Both the position numbers and the translations under genes were made by a program. A stretch of 64,000 bases of DNA from Lanius collurio (Eukaryota > Chordata > Aves > Passeriformes > Laniidae): NCBI GenBank assembly GCA_020086605.1, contig JACBWW010000003.1:55468625-55532624 (forward strand), in the 5' to 3' direction. A model generated the notes under the pieces. It made no database searches. It saw only the letters and a list, made by a program, of their open reading frames with translations, and was not told where the DNA came from. This document shows, piece after piece, positions 24,601 through 37,348 of the stretch. The stretch's first letter is position 1; each line of letters begins with the position of its first letter.

Positions 24601-27600
24601 CCTCTTCACCCATTTTGCATTGCTTGACTAGTCTTGATGTGGTTCACCAAAGTACATCAGATTAAATCAGACTCCCCCTCACTGTTTCCATTTCTTACCT
24701 TTCTGAACCACTTTTTCCAAAATGTTCATGTAGTTTTTCTGGGCAATGCCACTCAGTGACGTCAGCTGAGACTTTGCTATCAGCTCCAACAGCTGTGGAT
24801 AAAAATAGAAGTTGAAAGCCTTAGAGCACAGAGATACCTTTCTAATCTTGACTCCTAGTCACATGACACAGCAAAACAGTTCAGGGACTTGTTTGCTGCT
24901 TGAAAATAAAAAGGAGACAGAACAACAGAGCAAAGTAATGCAAAGGGGAAGGAGAGACAGGCCAAATAATTAAACTCGCAGAGGTAGGGGAGAAAAAAAG
25001 GCATTTTAATTATCTTCAGTGCGGGGAGAGAGGGAACTTGATTTCATGGTTCAGAGATGCAGAGAAACCACAGAGTGGTGCTTGGACTGACAGCCGCTAT
25101 TCACACCAAGGGAACAACGAACAGCCAACATCACCATCCTTCACTGGGGCATAAACAAGCAGTGTCATAAGGGAACACAAGCAAATGCCTGTTTGGATGG
25201 GGATATTATTGATGGAGCATTAATGAGAATCAGACTCCACAATTTACGTCAACTGCTCGTTGCATGGGTTTTGTCAGAGTGCTGTCGCCACAACAGAAAG
25301 GTTAAGTACGACAGGAAGAACAAAAATCCTCCCCACAACAAACCCCTACTCCCCCAAGGTTTCCTCCCTTTTTCAGCTCTTAACAACAAACCACCTTTCC
25401 CTGTCTGCCCTGTTTACTTGTTAACCTCCTCTAATGAAAATCTTGCTTTTACTTTCAATTAGAATTTACTTCCCATCACTGACCTCCTGAGTCTTGCGTA
25501 AGCTGAACAGTGAATTTGTTCTAAAGGAAGCACATTCCCCACAGGGAAGGATGCTCTCTCCTCCCCATCTCTGTGCCACAAGAACAGCTGTGGAAGTTTC
25601 CTATGGATCATGCTCTGCAGAACATGTGGCCTGTGATCTTACAAGCCTTTCTCCCTTCCCCCAACATTATATAAATGCACAGACTGTCCACGTGTCAGTC
25701 CATTTGTTTTGGATGTACATAGCCTTCTGTTTTAATTTAGAAAGGAAAGGAAAAACCTTTTATGCTACAAATCAATCAACATGTTGCCGCATGACCAGCT
25801 TATTAATCCTTTATCATCTGCAGCTCCAGTATCCCATTGCTGGCACCACAGAGAGTCCAGAGAAGGTGCAACTACTTGTGTCAAATAACTAAGATGGCTT
25901 TTGACTAGACTTGATAAGTCATGAGCTGAACTGTTTGCACTGCTAGAAGAATGACAGGAATGTATCCAAAAAGTCACTGGCAGCTTGCCATGAAGCGGGA
26001 GCAGAATTACTGCAGCCTGCTCTGCTCATCTGGGGCACTGGCATGTGACTGCCACTTAAGAGCAGTGAAGTCGCCTAGAGTGACCAATCTTTTTCTGTTT
26101 AATATCCAGGCCAACACCACCATCAGATGGCTTTGAGTTTACATTCTATTAATATCTTGCACTTCACATGACCAAAAAAAACCTCCAAGATGAAAAAAGA
26201 CCTGCAGAACTCCTGTGAAGGGCAGGCTGCTTGTTTTCTTGGCTTGTTTGGAGGAAACAGGAGATGCAGGAGAGCTGGGTAACATTTGGTGCACAAGCAT
26301 CAGTGGATTTTCTGGCTATATCAGCTAAATGAGACCACAATAACTAAATACTCCTAAAAATAAGGCAGATTGCAAGATGTTTGAAAAGCTTATAAAAGGT
26401 CTTTTCCTCATTCTTTTATATACAGAATGAATAAGTAGGAAAAACCTCCAACTAATGTCCCATAGTAGCCTGTAATACTCTGCTTACCCTAAACTGTTTA
26501 GCCTTCAGACCTTCGATTATAGTGATCAATTTGCTAGACTCCATCTGTACACTGGCCACACATGCACCCAGATCAGCTCATCTGTGCACAAACAACTGCT
26601 GTCTCCAGATTGCACTGTTCTGGAAGTGGCACAGAGACAGCTTCCTCCAGGCTGGGTGTTAGCAATATTGTGCCCATTACTAAAAACACCAAAATGCATG
26701 CAGTGATAAGCATCATGTAATGTAATACCAGAGGAGTTAGACACCAGGGCCATTCTTTAAGAAGAACAGGGATAAAAATCTCAGTTCCTTGAAGAATGCT
26801 AAATTGGTGCAAAATTAATTTAGCTGAAGGAACAAATTTGCCCTGTGTTTATCAAGGTTCAATTTATGTCCAGTGAACCAGTTCAGATATCATGTGTCAC
26901 CTCCCTCCTCCTACAGCAATAAACACAGGATGAAATTCCATATGAAAACTATGTTATGAATACTTCTAGGGCTACTCCACTCCCCAGAGACCACTGACTG
27001 AAGCAACTAACTAGTCCTCCAAAACAAAAGACATTTTATTCTTCTGTGCTCATATAATACACAAAAAACAGGTAAAGCAGTACAGTTCATCTGTGCCTCA
27101 CATGCTCCAGTGCACTGGGGGTCTTTTAGTGTTGGCACAGGCCCTGAGTACAGTCTCATCTTAATTGCTACCCAAATTGGGGCCTATAGCAGTATAAAAA
27201 ATAAATCAATGTTGCCACTTGCATAATACAGACTAAACCTGACCAATGAATTCAGATTAATGCTGAGTAGGGTAAAAAGACTGGAGAGCTGCAAGTGTGT
27301 GTTATGATGTGGCTGCATTAAGTCCAGCCCACGCTCAACTGAGAAGGACAGATGGTAGGAGAGAGTGCACAGGGAAAGGTTAAGAGCAATTTTAAAAGGT
27401 CTTCTTTTCCAATACACGAGGTAATTGCATTCCAGTTGATTTTAACTGGAGCTGGGAAGTCTGCAACACCTCTAGAAAACAGGGTATTAGATCAAAATTC
27501 ACTCTTCCAACTCCTCAGAAGTTGAAAGAGGTGACCTGGTGGCTCCACTAAAAAAATCCTTCCCACACTCTTGCCCCTGCTTTGTTTGCTAATCAGAGGT

Positions 27601-30600
27601 CTGCCAGAACTATAGAGAAAAGGCAAGAGATGCAGTGGGCTATCCCAGAGCCTCTGCAAAGCTAACAGAAGGCAGCATCTTCCACAGCAGGGCAGTAACC
27701 TGCTCACTTCCCAAGCACAGTGGGACTCCTGCTCAAATCTCCAGCCATCAGTCTGGAGCAGGCAGTGCAACAAAGCCTCTCAGCTTCAGCAGCAGAGCAG
27801 ATCCTTCTCTTCCCATAAGCACAAGATAAAACATAGCAAACAGAACAGGGCCATGTGGAAGGGAACTAGGGCCCCTGTTTCAGGGCCATGAAAACACTGC
27901 TGGGCACTCATGACTACTATGTGCAACACTGCTTAGACCTGCTACAGCCAGATGGCACTTTGGCCATAATCTTGGTTCAGCACAGGAGTGTGCAGGCAAT
28001 CCATACCCCAAATAACCACTGCTAGGGCTTACAGCACACAGAGCCAAAAAATCCTCAGCAGTCCTGCTGTGCTGAGCAGGAGAGTACAACCTTGACTCAA
28101 AAAGGGAAATGCTCTGTAGGGATTAAAATCACAAGTCTTAAACTACTCAAGTGTAAATTCCCAGCTGAATACCTCAAGCCAGCTATATGAAAGCTGTGTG
28201 GGGATCCATAACTTTCTGATGGTTGGGGATGACTACTCACATCTGGACTACTTAGAAAAAAGTACCACAATGAAAAATTCCTCCTCCAGCCCCACCTTGC
28301 TCTCACAGCCCTTCACTTTCAGCGGCTGAAATGTCACACTGGTTGTCAGCTGACAGGTGGAGCAAGAGCAAGGCGAGTTATAATGATTTACAGTGCAGGT
28401 GCTGACAGATCTCCATGAGACAGCATCCAGCTGATATTCTTTCAGGACAGCATAAATCCAGGACTCCTGGAGCTAACTGCTATTAAAACTTAAGAAGCAA
28501 ATTTAAGAGACTATTTTAGAAGGGTGCACACAGCCTAGATCATGTTATTCCAGAAGAGCTGTGCCCAGGCAGCTTAACCTGACCTAAGCTTTTATGATCA
28601 GAAACAGCACCTTCCCTTGAGACTACACAACCATCATATGAGAAATCTCTTTCTAAAGAAGCAGCCTGCAAAACTCGTCATCTGAACACAGTGTTCCTGA
28701 AGGAGAATGAACAACTTCTGGGCTGCAGGCACCTTTGTCTCTGCTCCCATTAATTATGCTTACAGAATGCTTCCAGTCTTTTCATTAAATCTCTAAGATC
28801 AGAGAAAACAGGGCTGCTTCAGACCAGCAACAGTTTGGGTCCTCTGGGACAACCACATACTTCCTTATTAGCCCTAGAAAGGGAACTCTGATTGTTCTGT
28901 AACATGTGAGCAGATGCATTAATTTGAAGGATCAGCAAGGACCAAGTCACAGCACCAATATCTATAACCTTGCACTTCCAGAGCTGTACCAACAGACCAT
29001 CAAGACAAGATTGATGTTGGAGGAAAATTTCTTCTGCTCCAGTTACATGGACTCACTGGCTCCAGCTGATGGTATTTGCCCATAAAAAATATCTGCTAAG
29101 CTTCATGCAGCTCATACCTCCTCTCCACTTGAGGGAGGTGCCCATTTTATCTGTACACCATTAGAAACTCCAAGAACTTAGTTTGGGTGTATCTAAAGCA
29201 GAAACTTCTGTGACAGAAAAGCAAGCACTGAAGACACTTATGCACTGTTCACCTAAGTTCAGAGAAATTCCGAAAGGTAAGTTCATGTTAAGCCTGAAAG
29301 CCCTTTGGCTACAAGCAAGTGATGCAGCTTATTTCTCTATAGGGCAAGCTTGGGTGTAACCTCACACCTGCAGCTGTTTCTCTCCTTTCTTCCCCTAGCA
29401 ACATCATCATATTCTTTCTCAGCCTCCAATTCCAAACACCCCTCCTTGAAAAGAATTTGCTTGATGAATTAAGTAGTATGACATTAATATCAGATACCAT
29501 GAGCAATGAGGGAAACTAGAGAGAACAAGGAGAGGGAAGGAAGGGAGAAATGTTTTGCCTGCCAACATTCAAAGCATTTTCCATGTGACAGATTGCCCAT
29601 CTGTGTGCTCTAGGAGGCCTGTGACTTGCAAAGGACCATAAACATGATCCACATCTAGGCAGAGCTTTTCATGAGTAAATCTGGCATATAAGGCATTTTA
29701 TGAACTACTATCCACTGGAGACTTGGCCGATACAAGCCTTTCATTTCAAGAAGTCAATTTCACAGTTTGATCCATGGTACCAGGTTTAATATCTTTAAAC
29801 TGCCAAACCACAAGTCAACCTCAATTAGAAAGCTTTATACTTTTCAGTAGTTCTGTATCTGTAAAACTACTGGGGGAAAGCTACTCTTAAAAGCTAGAAG
29901 AGAAGTAATTTGTAGAAACAAGGACACATGTCAGCTTCCATAGCTTTCAGAACTACTGTTTTTTGATAAAAGCTTCCCAAATCTGCTGTGTGTGACGTCC
30001 TCATGAGAAAAAGAGAGAAGGTCAGCCTGAGCTCCCCCACCAGACCACACCTACTTAACAGAAATTTAAGTTTGCCCTTCATAAAATTTAGTGGGACTTC
30101 TGCTCAACCATTTCAGTCCCACGAGACACCCATTACATTGGGCTGAGCAGCAGAAGCCCATCATGTGGCACAGCATGACTCAAGGCCATGCTTAGCAGAG
30201 GTCTTTGGAGTTCTTCACTGTCATAAGAAAGTCTGCCAAAGGGATGTCTGCAGCACTAAACAAGTTTTATTTTACATTCCTTCTTTATATTTGACTAAAG
30301 GGTTATGGCCTTGGCATGAACTGTTCCTTCCTCAGTAATCCCCCTGAAGATGACACGGCTGTGTGTGTAGATATATATAACTCCAGTATCAGGAAACACC
30401 GACTACCTCAGCACTGGTGATCACCTCTGCACAATCAGGAAAACAAGTTTTCCCAAGATCAGCAGAGCTAGGACAGCCTGAACCTACATGGACTTGGACC
30501 CTGCTTTGCCTTCCCGAGAATCCCCACTCCCTGCCACCACTCCTGCAGTGAGACACCCAAGTGATTGCCCTTCCCACAGAGCCAGTGGGTCATCACCCTC

Positions 30601-33600
30601 AATGCCTGCACCTTTCCCAGGGTGACAGAGGTTTTCAGAGGTGACTTGGCACCTAGACAACCTAGGCAAACAAATCAAGGTGAACTTGCTCAGATAATGT
30701 CTTCCTTAAACACTTCTCATGACATTTGACTCAAAGGGAAAGCAATACCACTGCTGCTTACACCAGAACCTAAAACCTGAACAGCTGTTGCCTCATCAGT
30801 GATCAGCTGCTCACAAGACATGAAAAGGAGCTGTTCATAAACAGCCTCAAGTTAATAACAGGTTTATTGAATTCCAACCCTTGCTAAGCATTCTGAAATT
30901 CAAGATCAATTTGCAGATCACATGCAGATAAACATACAAGCATCCACAGCCCTCAGGCCTGTAGGTCCCCAACCACCTCCTTGGCCACTCTGAGCCAAAA
31001 AGAGAAGCCCTGACCTATTAAGCAAAGCCAGAGCATGGGGAAATTCAGCCTGATGACTCCTTCCTACCACCTAATGGTGTCAGGACTATACAAATGTTTC
31101 ACCCACTGAAACCACTGCCAGTCACAAAGGATTAAGAGCAACAGTGATCCTTAACAGAGAAGTTAAGATCAATGCCACCAAAAGGTTCAGCCCATCCCCT
31201 CATTCCCAAAATGCTCAGCTCTCCTGAGTCTCTCCTATATCACCTCAACGGAGACAAAGCTCCACAGACCTCAGACTGGAACTTCCTGTGCAAAGAGGTC
31301 TCCACTGCCCTATGGTCTTTGCAGAGTGGCTATGTTCTTTTTCAGAAGCGGAACTGAAAACTCAGGAATTACAAGCCAATCTTTCTGGGTTTCAAAAGTG
31401 AATGACACAGTTGATAAGTAGTAGGAATGCTAGGGTAAGGACAGCTCATCACCTACATTGTCTTCACTTTCCTCCCTTTCCATTTTAACAGACTAAAGAC
31501 AAGGTTTGGGGCATCTATCCACACACAACTTCCATGAATTACTTCATACACACGCACTTGCATGCTCGGACATCTCTTCTTTGCCAGTGCTTCCCATTAT
31601 CCAGCTGGTGCTCAGTTCAGAATCTCCACCAGCATCACAGCAAAATAAACCCTGGACTTTGACTCACCCTCACAACATAGTTGAATCGCCTGGAATCCAG
31701 GATAGCACTGGAGAAGTCAAGCCGGTTGAAGGCTTCTCCCAAGGTGCAGTAACCATGGCGCTGAGAAGAAAAAACACTCTGGGTCATGTTTTGGCAGACT
31801 TGAGTCCTGACAGCACCAGGTAGCCGTGATCCAGGGCAACTCAATTTAGCAAGCTGATGGGTACAAAGCATGGGAGCAGCTTACAGCTGGAGGAGGCAGG
31901 CCTGGCTTCTGCTGAGCCCATGAATTTATGTGTGAGCATGAGCCACACATTCCTGGGGTTCAATATATAGTGTGAGTTCAGAGCAGTCTCACACAGCCGC
32001 TTCTCTCCATGAGTGCAAGCGAGCCCTTGTGATGAATTCCAATGATTTTCCATGTTAGGACTGTACTGGGTGAAAGCCAAGAACAGTATTATGGCTTGGC
32101 CTGCAAATGGCTGGTTTTTTTTAAATGAGGGAAGCAAACAAGTTATATTTTAAACACATGTACAGAGCCTTGTACATCAAGCCCTGGATCCCTGATACGG
32201 GTTTAAAACCATTACTGAAATTCCAACCACAAGCCAGATCTTCCACTTATCTCTTAAGAGCTTCTGCTGATTTATATCAGCACAGGATCTTCCACTGCTT
32301 GTAAAAATCAGTAGAAAAGAGAACAAAGAACCAATAGAGACACTCACCTCTTTTGTGCTTCCCTTGTGAACATAGATCCACTTCTCCTGGTGGAAATCTG
32401 TTTGGACAAAAACATTTTCCTCCATTAATCTTCCACCTCAGAGAGCTGTATCTCTGTTCTGCTCATAACATTCACTGTCTTTTAGTACAAATTATTTTTT
32501 TTTTTTACACCTCCATACTTGAAACCAAACCTAGCGACTTGCTGAGCTGCTTTGTTTCTATACAGCTTCATTTGAGACTGTAGCCCTAAGCCTTAGAAAG
32601 GGCTTCTGTTTCATTGACACAGCTCAAGACTGTAAATGTTTAATCTGCTAGCTACAGATATACCTTAGCACCTCCTCTTCTTTGGTCCCAGACAGTAAGT
32701 GTGGCTGACAGCCAGGTTTTGTTGTTATTGATTTTATTAACTATTTATTACCTTGGTTACAGACTTGAGATTGTATGTCAAATTTGAAGTTGAGCAAAAA
32801 TGTCATGAGACACCAGGCATGTAAGAGAGCTTTTAGTAGTGAGGTCAGGCTCAGAGGAGCATGCTTGTGCTTGCAGCTAACTTGCTAAAAAAGAAAAAAC
32901 TATGTGGGACCAAAATTTTCCTATTTCTAATTGCCCCTCCCTTCCCTAAGAATGGGAGTTGTCCCATCAATTCCCCAAAATAACTTCCCAATACCCAGCA
33001 CACACTAACTCTCTTTGCAGAAGAGCCTGTACTGTAAGCAGTTATGCTGCTCAATTCTTCTCCCACTCCATTTTCACATGGGCTTTTGACCCTACTTCCA
33101 CCACACACTGGCAATTTAACAGCTAATATAAAACAAATTCTCCTCCCCATCCTGTGGGACTCCTTTCCATAAAGAAAATATTGAGCTCCTAGAGCAACCT
33201 GTAAATTAATGAATTGGGGCTGTGGAATGTACTCCTCCTTGGTATTTTAAGTCCAAGGACAGACCCAGTCTCAGTTACAGGCATGCTGACCCTGCATCAA
33301 GCCCTTTCTAATGGTAGGTCGCAGCAGAATCCAGCCAAAAACTGTCATGGTAACATTTGTTTGTTCAGAGAACTGAATACACTGAGGGGCCAACTTTTGG
33401 CAACAGTTTCCAAAATCCTGGGGGATGCACAATGAGTTAATAGCAGTGTGGGAATTGTAACTCATTTCCTCTGGATATGTTTTCATTTGCAGCCTTCACA
33501 TGTAGCCAGTACCTATCTTGCAATCTGTCCAATGCAGACCTTGCTGTCCCTGCAGGCTCCCCCAGGTCCTCCCCCAGTGCCCCATCTGAGACCATGGCTG

Positions 33601-36600
33601 CTCGCTGAAAGATTTCAAGCCTTCTATTGTTTTGAGCAAGCTGAAATCTTATTCCATTTTTCATGCACTCCACATACAGAGATAGGATCAAAGCTTACAT
33701 TCAGGCTTGTAGCCTCCAGTAATGTAGATTAGCGCTCAACATGCATATGGAAGGAAGAATAAATTTAGCTTGTTGTGCACAAGGAAGTCTACAGGGGGAA
33801 AAAACTGGAACTGGTTCATTTGAATGTACCATAGGAAAAAATTACCCTCCTGAAAACAAATGACAAAAATCTGAACACAACAAGCACAACTCCTCAGAAC
33901 AGGGATTACTAACAGGGGCATAAATCTTCATGTTAAACTGTATCCAAGTCTTCCACTTAGGTCAAACATGGGCGCAAAGCCCTTCAAGACTCTAGAAGGC
34001 TCTTCATGCAGTGTGCAAAAATAATAGATGTGAAGCATTTTCCATTCTTCTGCAGCAACTGTTGTATAAAAAGAAGTCCAAAAAGATGTCTTACATTGAG
34101 TCTTGGCTTTGTTATTCAGCAGGTCTTTTTTTCTCTTCTTGGCAGCAACATCATAGTTTATGGTGTTGAAGAGATTCTCTTTGTTGTGATCATCTTTTTT
34201 ACAAAAGCTGTGAATGACACAAAGCAAAGATTCTGTTTATTTCTTCAGTCTGTTGAACACTATATTTCCTGCAAGGAGAGAAAATACACAGGTTTTTATT
34301 GTGGCCTCCAGAGCTGCCTCCTTGCAGGCTGCCCCTGAGAAGTAGTCTGCACACAGTTTTAGCATCCAATAATGATATTTGTAAAGGAACCTCTGGTGCC
34401 TCAACTCTGGGCTAGCCAGGATACCTATGACAGGAGCAGGTAACACAGATTGCACAGTTAGTGCTGGGACACTGCTGAGCAATGTTCTTTTCCACTCTTT
34501 AACCTGTTTCTATCCTTAAGTAACACCTCCTAGTGTAGGTAGCAGATTGCTCCGTGCCAGTCAAACTGCTACAGAAGGACATATTTAGACATCCCTGAGG
34601 ACATATATATGCACCCAAAATATTTATTAACAAAAGAGTTCCTACAAAATAACATTTCAAGCTTACAGGAAAAGCTTAGCTGGGGTTCAGACTTATCTGA
34701 TAGTTTTCCAGACTCTGCATAGTAGTGACTACACAAGTTAACAGCTAGGATCTCTTGTCCAAGACTGGCCATTGTGTGCTTCTGCTGCAGCTCTGCTGTA
34801 ACTGTATTATTAGTGAAGGGAGCTATAACCTCTTATTTCTTTCAAGAGCAATGAAAGGCTATCTATAAAGAGGCTGTACATTAACATCCCCACATTCTGC
34901 AGACCTGCAAATCAGCAGATCCAAGCCACAATGTGAAACTGAGAAGCCCCTGGGCAGCCACGGAGCTGCTGCGAAGATCCTTGGGGGTGGCAGGGGAGGG
35001 CAACACCACCAGGGGTTCTCAGCAGAGGCCCCAGCACACAGCCTGCTGCCCAGAGCTGTGGATGCCTCGCAGGTGCCAGGGAGAAGACAGGCCACGCATG
35101 CAGGAGAACAAAACAGCTGCCCCCACTGCTCCAGCAGCTCACAAGGGATGAGACGTGGTTGTCTGCAGTCAAAACTCAAAGGAGGGTCCCAGGCACCTCA
35201 CTGCACTTCTCAGCTGCTGTAGTTCAGATGGCCCTGGCGCTCTGACGGGTGCCAAAATATGCTGCTGCTGCTTGCACCCCTGGGCAAGCTTCCTCTGTGA
35301 CAGCCACGAGGACCCTTATACAGCCAAAAGGCTTCCTGCACAGGCTGTGTGTTTACACTGCTTAGTCTCAAACAAAACCCAAACACAAGCACCATACCAA
35401 ACACACCTCTGACAGCTATTCAGCACAGCCTCCTGCAAAGGAATGAAACCTGTAGGACAAGGCTTCTTGTTTCCCCTGTTCACTGGCTGTCTGCATGGCC
35501 ACACCACCAGCATATGCTAAAGTCAAGTGACCAACTCAGAGTTTCAGCCACAGGAAGAACCCAGATCCCTCCTGGCATGAGATGGATATTCTGGTTTGGC
35601 ACCTGCACATGCTCCCAGAGGTGGAAGAAATCTCTCCTAGTTTCGGAACACCATGACCCTCGGCTCCTCCTTCCAGGGCATCTGAGCTGTGGAGAAGGCA
35701 CTACCACAACACTGTGGAAGGGGAAGAGCAGCAGCATTGCAGGTGGAAAATATTCACAGAAACAACAGTTTGGGGAACCCAACACTTCTGCCAGCTGCAG
35801 CTTGCTTAGAACCACCTAAACCTGAAAGCAGAACATCTTGGCCGCTCAAGTACCCCATCTATGCTGCTTTCTGCTACAGGGACCAAAACCTGAGAACAGA
35901 ATGTGGCAGTAAGGAAGAAGCTGTTTTGGGGTATCCAAGCTTATGTTTTATCACGGTTGCACAAAATCAATATGGGGTTCAGGTTAACACACCCCATGCA
36001 GTGGCAGGATCTGAGCCCAAGAGCACAAGATGGATCTGCTTTAAATCTCACATGTCAACAGCACACTCTTGCCTGTTGACTTCCTACTGAATTACTCTGT
36101 AATCTGAAACCACCATAACAGCAGCAGTGGACAAGCTCCAGCATGGGAGGCAAATTATTTCCCTGTTTACGTTCTGCCAGGTTTCCACACGCTTCTCCAG
36201 GGCATCTTGACAGGTTGAACAGTCGGGCACCTGGACCTGGCACTGCAAGGACCTCAGCCTGGGGCAAATACATAATCTCCTTGCTTTTACAGGGGAAAAG
36301 GAATGTATAAACTATGCTAAACTCAGTATTCCCAACACACTACCATCAGCCAGACATTTTTCTATTTACAAATTACAAACCCAAACTTGATTTTTACTTA
36401 CAGCTTTCGTGAAAGAGAGCAGGATATACCTCCTACATAAGCCTCCTTGCACAATAACACCTCAGGCAGTGGCTCACAGCAAATCCCTGCTTACTCTAAG
36501 TCTCTTTGTCATGGACATTCCTGACCCATCCCTATGCCCAATGGCAGCAACTCCAACCCCTGGTAGCACACAGCTGAGAAGCTCTTTGAGAAAAGTTTGG

Positions 36601-37348
36601 TTTTGACGAGAGCGATCTGGCCCAAGCCCACGACACCCACGCACTGCAAAAGCTTCCTGCCCGCACCATCTTGGGCGTTTGTTGATGTTTTGCAGCCAGA
36701 TTAGTCAAGCAGCACGTAAGGTACATTACTCATGGCCTGAGGAGGATTTATGGCTTCAGACACATCATCCTTCCCAGCCCGAGACCGGGAAGCCCCAAGC
36801 AAGGTTGTTTGGGGGAGGGGGGAGGGTGGGCAGCCACCTCCAGGGCCCCTAGGAGACGCCCCTAGGGGCAAAGCCCTCTGGCCGCTGGGCAGGTGAAGGT
36901 TTCTTCTCCCGATTTTTCACCGCACTCCATAGCCATGAGTACGGCCCGGCTGCCTGCGGAGGATCAGCCTCCATAGGGACGTGTGGACCCCGCCGGGAGC
37001 TGAGTGACCCCTGTTCGGGGCTCCCTTTAGGCCCGGAGGGGCCGCCGAGCCCTTCCGCCAGCAGGTCCAGCTCACGCACACAACGACCGCGCTCCGCCGA
37101 CACCGCGGCGTCCCCCGAGCCGGCCCGAGGCGAGGGGCCCCGGCCGCCCCTCACAGCTTCGCCCCCACCCCCGGGGCAGCGCCCCCTGGCGGCACCGCCG
37201 GCAGCGGGGCCGCACCGAGCCGCCGCCGGTACCTGCTGATGTCGCCCACGAAGCCGCCACTCTTCTCGTCCAGGAAGCGCGTCCAGCCGTCGGCCGTCTT
37301 CACCCAGCTCTGCCCGGGGGAGCGCCAGTCCTGCCCCAGGAACGGCAT
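18532..37348 (-). CDS. FBXO32: FBXO32 (atrogin-1/MAFbx), complete nine-exon coding sequence
   Basis: This encodes the muscle-atrophy F-box protein, the substrate-binding subunit of an SCF (SKP1-CUL1-F-box) E3 ubiquitin ligase acting in nucleus and cytoplasm. Known targets include MyoD and eIF3f. The coding exons are 37233-37348, 34095-34207, 32348-32397, 31668-31760, 24699-24792, 23688-23872, 20561-20743, 19299-19442 and 18532-18621, all on the - strand. Every junction is GT-AG and phases join without a break, giving 1068 bases and 355 residues, the same length as human FBXO32. Visible features are the N-terminus [20 protein letters not shown], a basic nuclear signal KKRKKD at residues 62-67, an [10 protein letters not shown] leucine-rich stretch from about 125, the F-box at roughly 223-271, a basic RQIRKR patch just after it, and the C-terminus NLFRF, a possible PDZ ligand. 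SWVKTADGW fits FBXO32 and not its paralogue FBXO25. Confidence 0.97.
18622..20560 (-). other. FBXO32: FBXO32 introns 7 and 8
   Basis: Intron 8 (18,622-19,298) and intron 7 (19,443-20,560) flank exon 8. No further gene or recognisable repeat is visible in either. Several frames overlap on both strands near 20.0-20.5 kb but show no domain. Confidence 0.85.
19299..19442 (-). CDS. FBXO32: FBXO32 coding exon 8
   Basis: This is a 144-base, 48-codon exon with acceptor TTTAAG and donor AAG/GTATGA. It encodes [20 protein letters not shown], then [20 protein letters not shown] and HCHILSWK. With the end of exon 7 it forms the basic region proposed as a second nuclear localisation signal in mammals. 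Confidence 0.97.
20561..20743 (-). CDS. FBXO32: FBXO32 coding exon 7 (F-box)
   Basis: This is a 183-base, 61-codon exon with acceptor TCTTCCAG and donor GACAG/GTACAA. It encodes residues 218-278, including the F-box that binds SKP1, read as [20 protein letters not shown], then [20 protein letters not shown] and [11 protein letters not shown]. The Leu-Pro start and hydrophobic spacing of an F-box are intact. Confidence 0.97.
20744..23687 (-). other. FBXO32: FBXO32 intron 6
   Basis: This is a 2.9-kb intron. It contains a short perfect hairpin at 21,012-21,042 and a CR1 fragment at about 22,951-23,049 lying opposite to the gene. T-rich runs occur near 22,507-22,541. No other exon is supported. 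Confidence 0.85.
22951..23049 (+). mobile_element. CR1 LINE 3'-end fragment in FBXO32 intron 6
   Basis: The sequence runs AGGGCTTGGATCAAATGACC, then TCCAGAGATCTATTCCAACA, and ends CATTCTGTGAATGTGTGA. This is the usual CR1 3' terminus, with the end repeat decayed. It lies on the + strand, antisense to FBXO32, and is strongly 5'-truncated. Confidence 0.8.
23688..23872 (-). CDS. FBXO32: FBXO32 coding exon 6
   Basis: This is a 185-base exon with acceptor TCCAAAG and donor ATG/GTAAGC. It encodes [20 protein letters not shown], then a region ending [11 protein letters not shown]. The last residue, 217, is Met, where the human protein has Arg as I recall it. The exon leaves in phase 0. Confidence 0.97.
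23873..24698 (-). other. FBXO32: FBXO32 intron 5
   Basis: This 826-base intron has clear GT-AG ends. I see no repeat or extra exon in it. Confidence 0.85.
24699..24792 (-). CDS. FBXO32: FBXO32 coding exon 5
   Basis: This is a 94-base exon with acceptor ATCCACAG and donor AAAG/GTAAGA. It encodes [20 protein letters not shown] and then [11 protein letters not shown]. It holds the LxxLL-like and leucine-rich part of the protein. It contains no ATG-initiated frame long enough to stand out, so it was located by translating the - strand. Confidence 0.96.
24793..31667 (-). other. FBXO32: FBXO32 intron 4
   Basis: This is the longest intron, at 6.9 kb. It shows no recognisable transposon and no coding exon by similarity. 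Intronic regulatory elements are possible, but nothing is decisive from sequence alone. Confidence 0.8.
31668..31760 (-). CDS. FBXO32: FBXO32 coding exon 4
   Basis: This is a 93-base, 31-codon exon with acceptor TTCTCAG and donor AGG/GTGAGTC. It encodes [20 protein letters not shown] and the following [11 protein letters not shown], strongly conserved in FBXO32 and FBXO25. It is phase 0 at both ends. Confidence 0.97.
31761..34094 (-). other. FBXO32: FBXO32 introns 2 and 3
   Basis: Intron 3 (31,761-32,347) and intron 2 (32,398-34,094) flank the 50-base exon 3. No repeat family or further exon is recognised. A poly(T)-like run is present near 32,490-32,506. Confidence 0.85.
32348..32397 (-). 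CDS. FBXO32: FBXO32 coding exon 3
   Basis: This is a 50-base exon with acceptor AACAG and donor GAG/GTGAGTG. It completes a Tyr codon and then encodes [16 protein letters not shown], identical to the mammalian FBXO32 segment as I recall it. It leaves in phase 0. Confidence 0.97.
34095..34207 (-). CDS. FBXO32: FBXO32 coding exon 2
   Basis: The acceptor TTCACAG precedes CTTTTGT and the donor is CAAT/GTAAGA. The exon encodes the segment with [20 protein letters not shown], which contains the conserved basic nuclear localisation signal. It is 113 bases and enters and leaves in mid-codon, consistent with its neighbours. Confidence 0.97.
34208..37232 (-). other. FBXO32: FBXO32 intron 1 with forkhead-like sites
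   Basis: This 3.0-kb first intron grades from AT-rich sequence into the CpG island at its upstream end. Two perfect TGTTTAC forkhead cores occur, at 35,350-35,356 and 36,164-36,170. No exon or transposon is recognised. GC-rich frames on both strands at 34.9-36.1 kb have no domain support. Confidence 0.75.

Noticed and set aside
18532..37348. Assignment to the paralogue FBXO25 instead of FBXO32
   Set aside because: The N-terminal SWVKTADGW, the 355-residue length, KENLFN, NIQIT and the short C-terminal exon all fit FBXO32.
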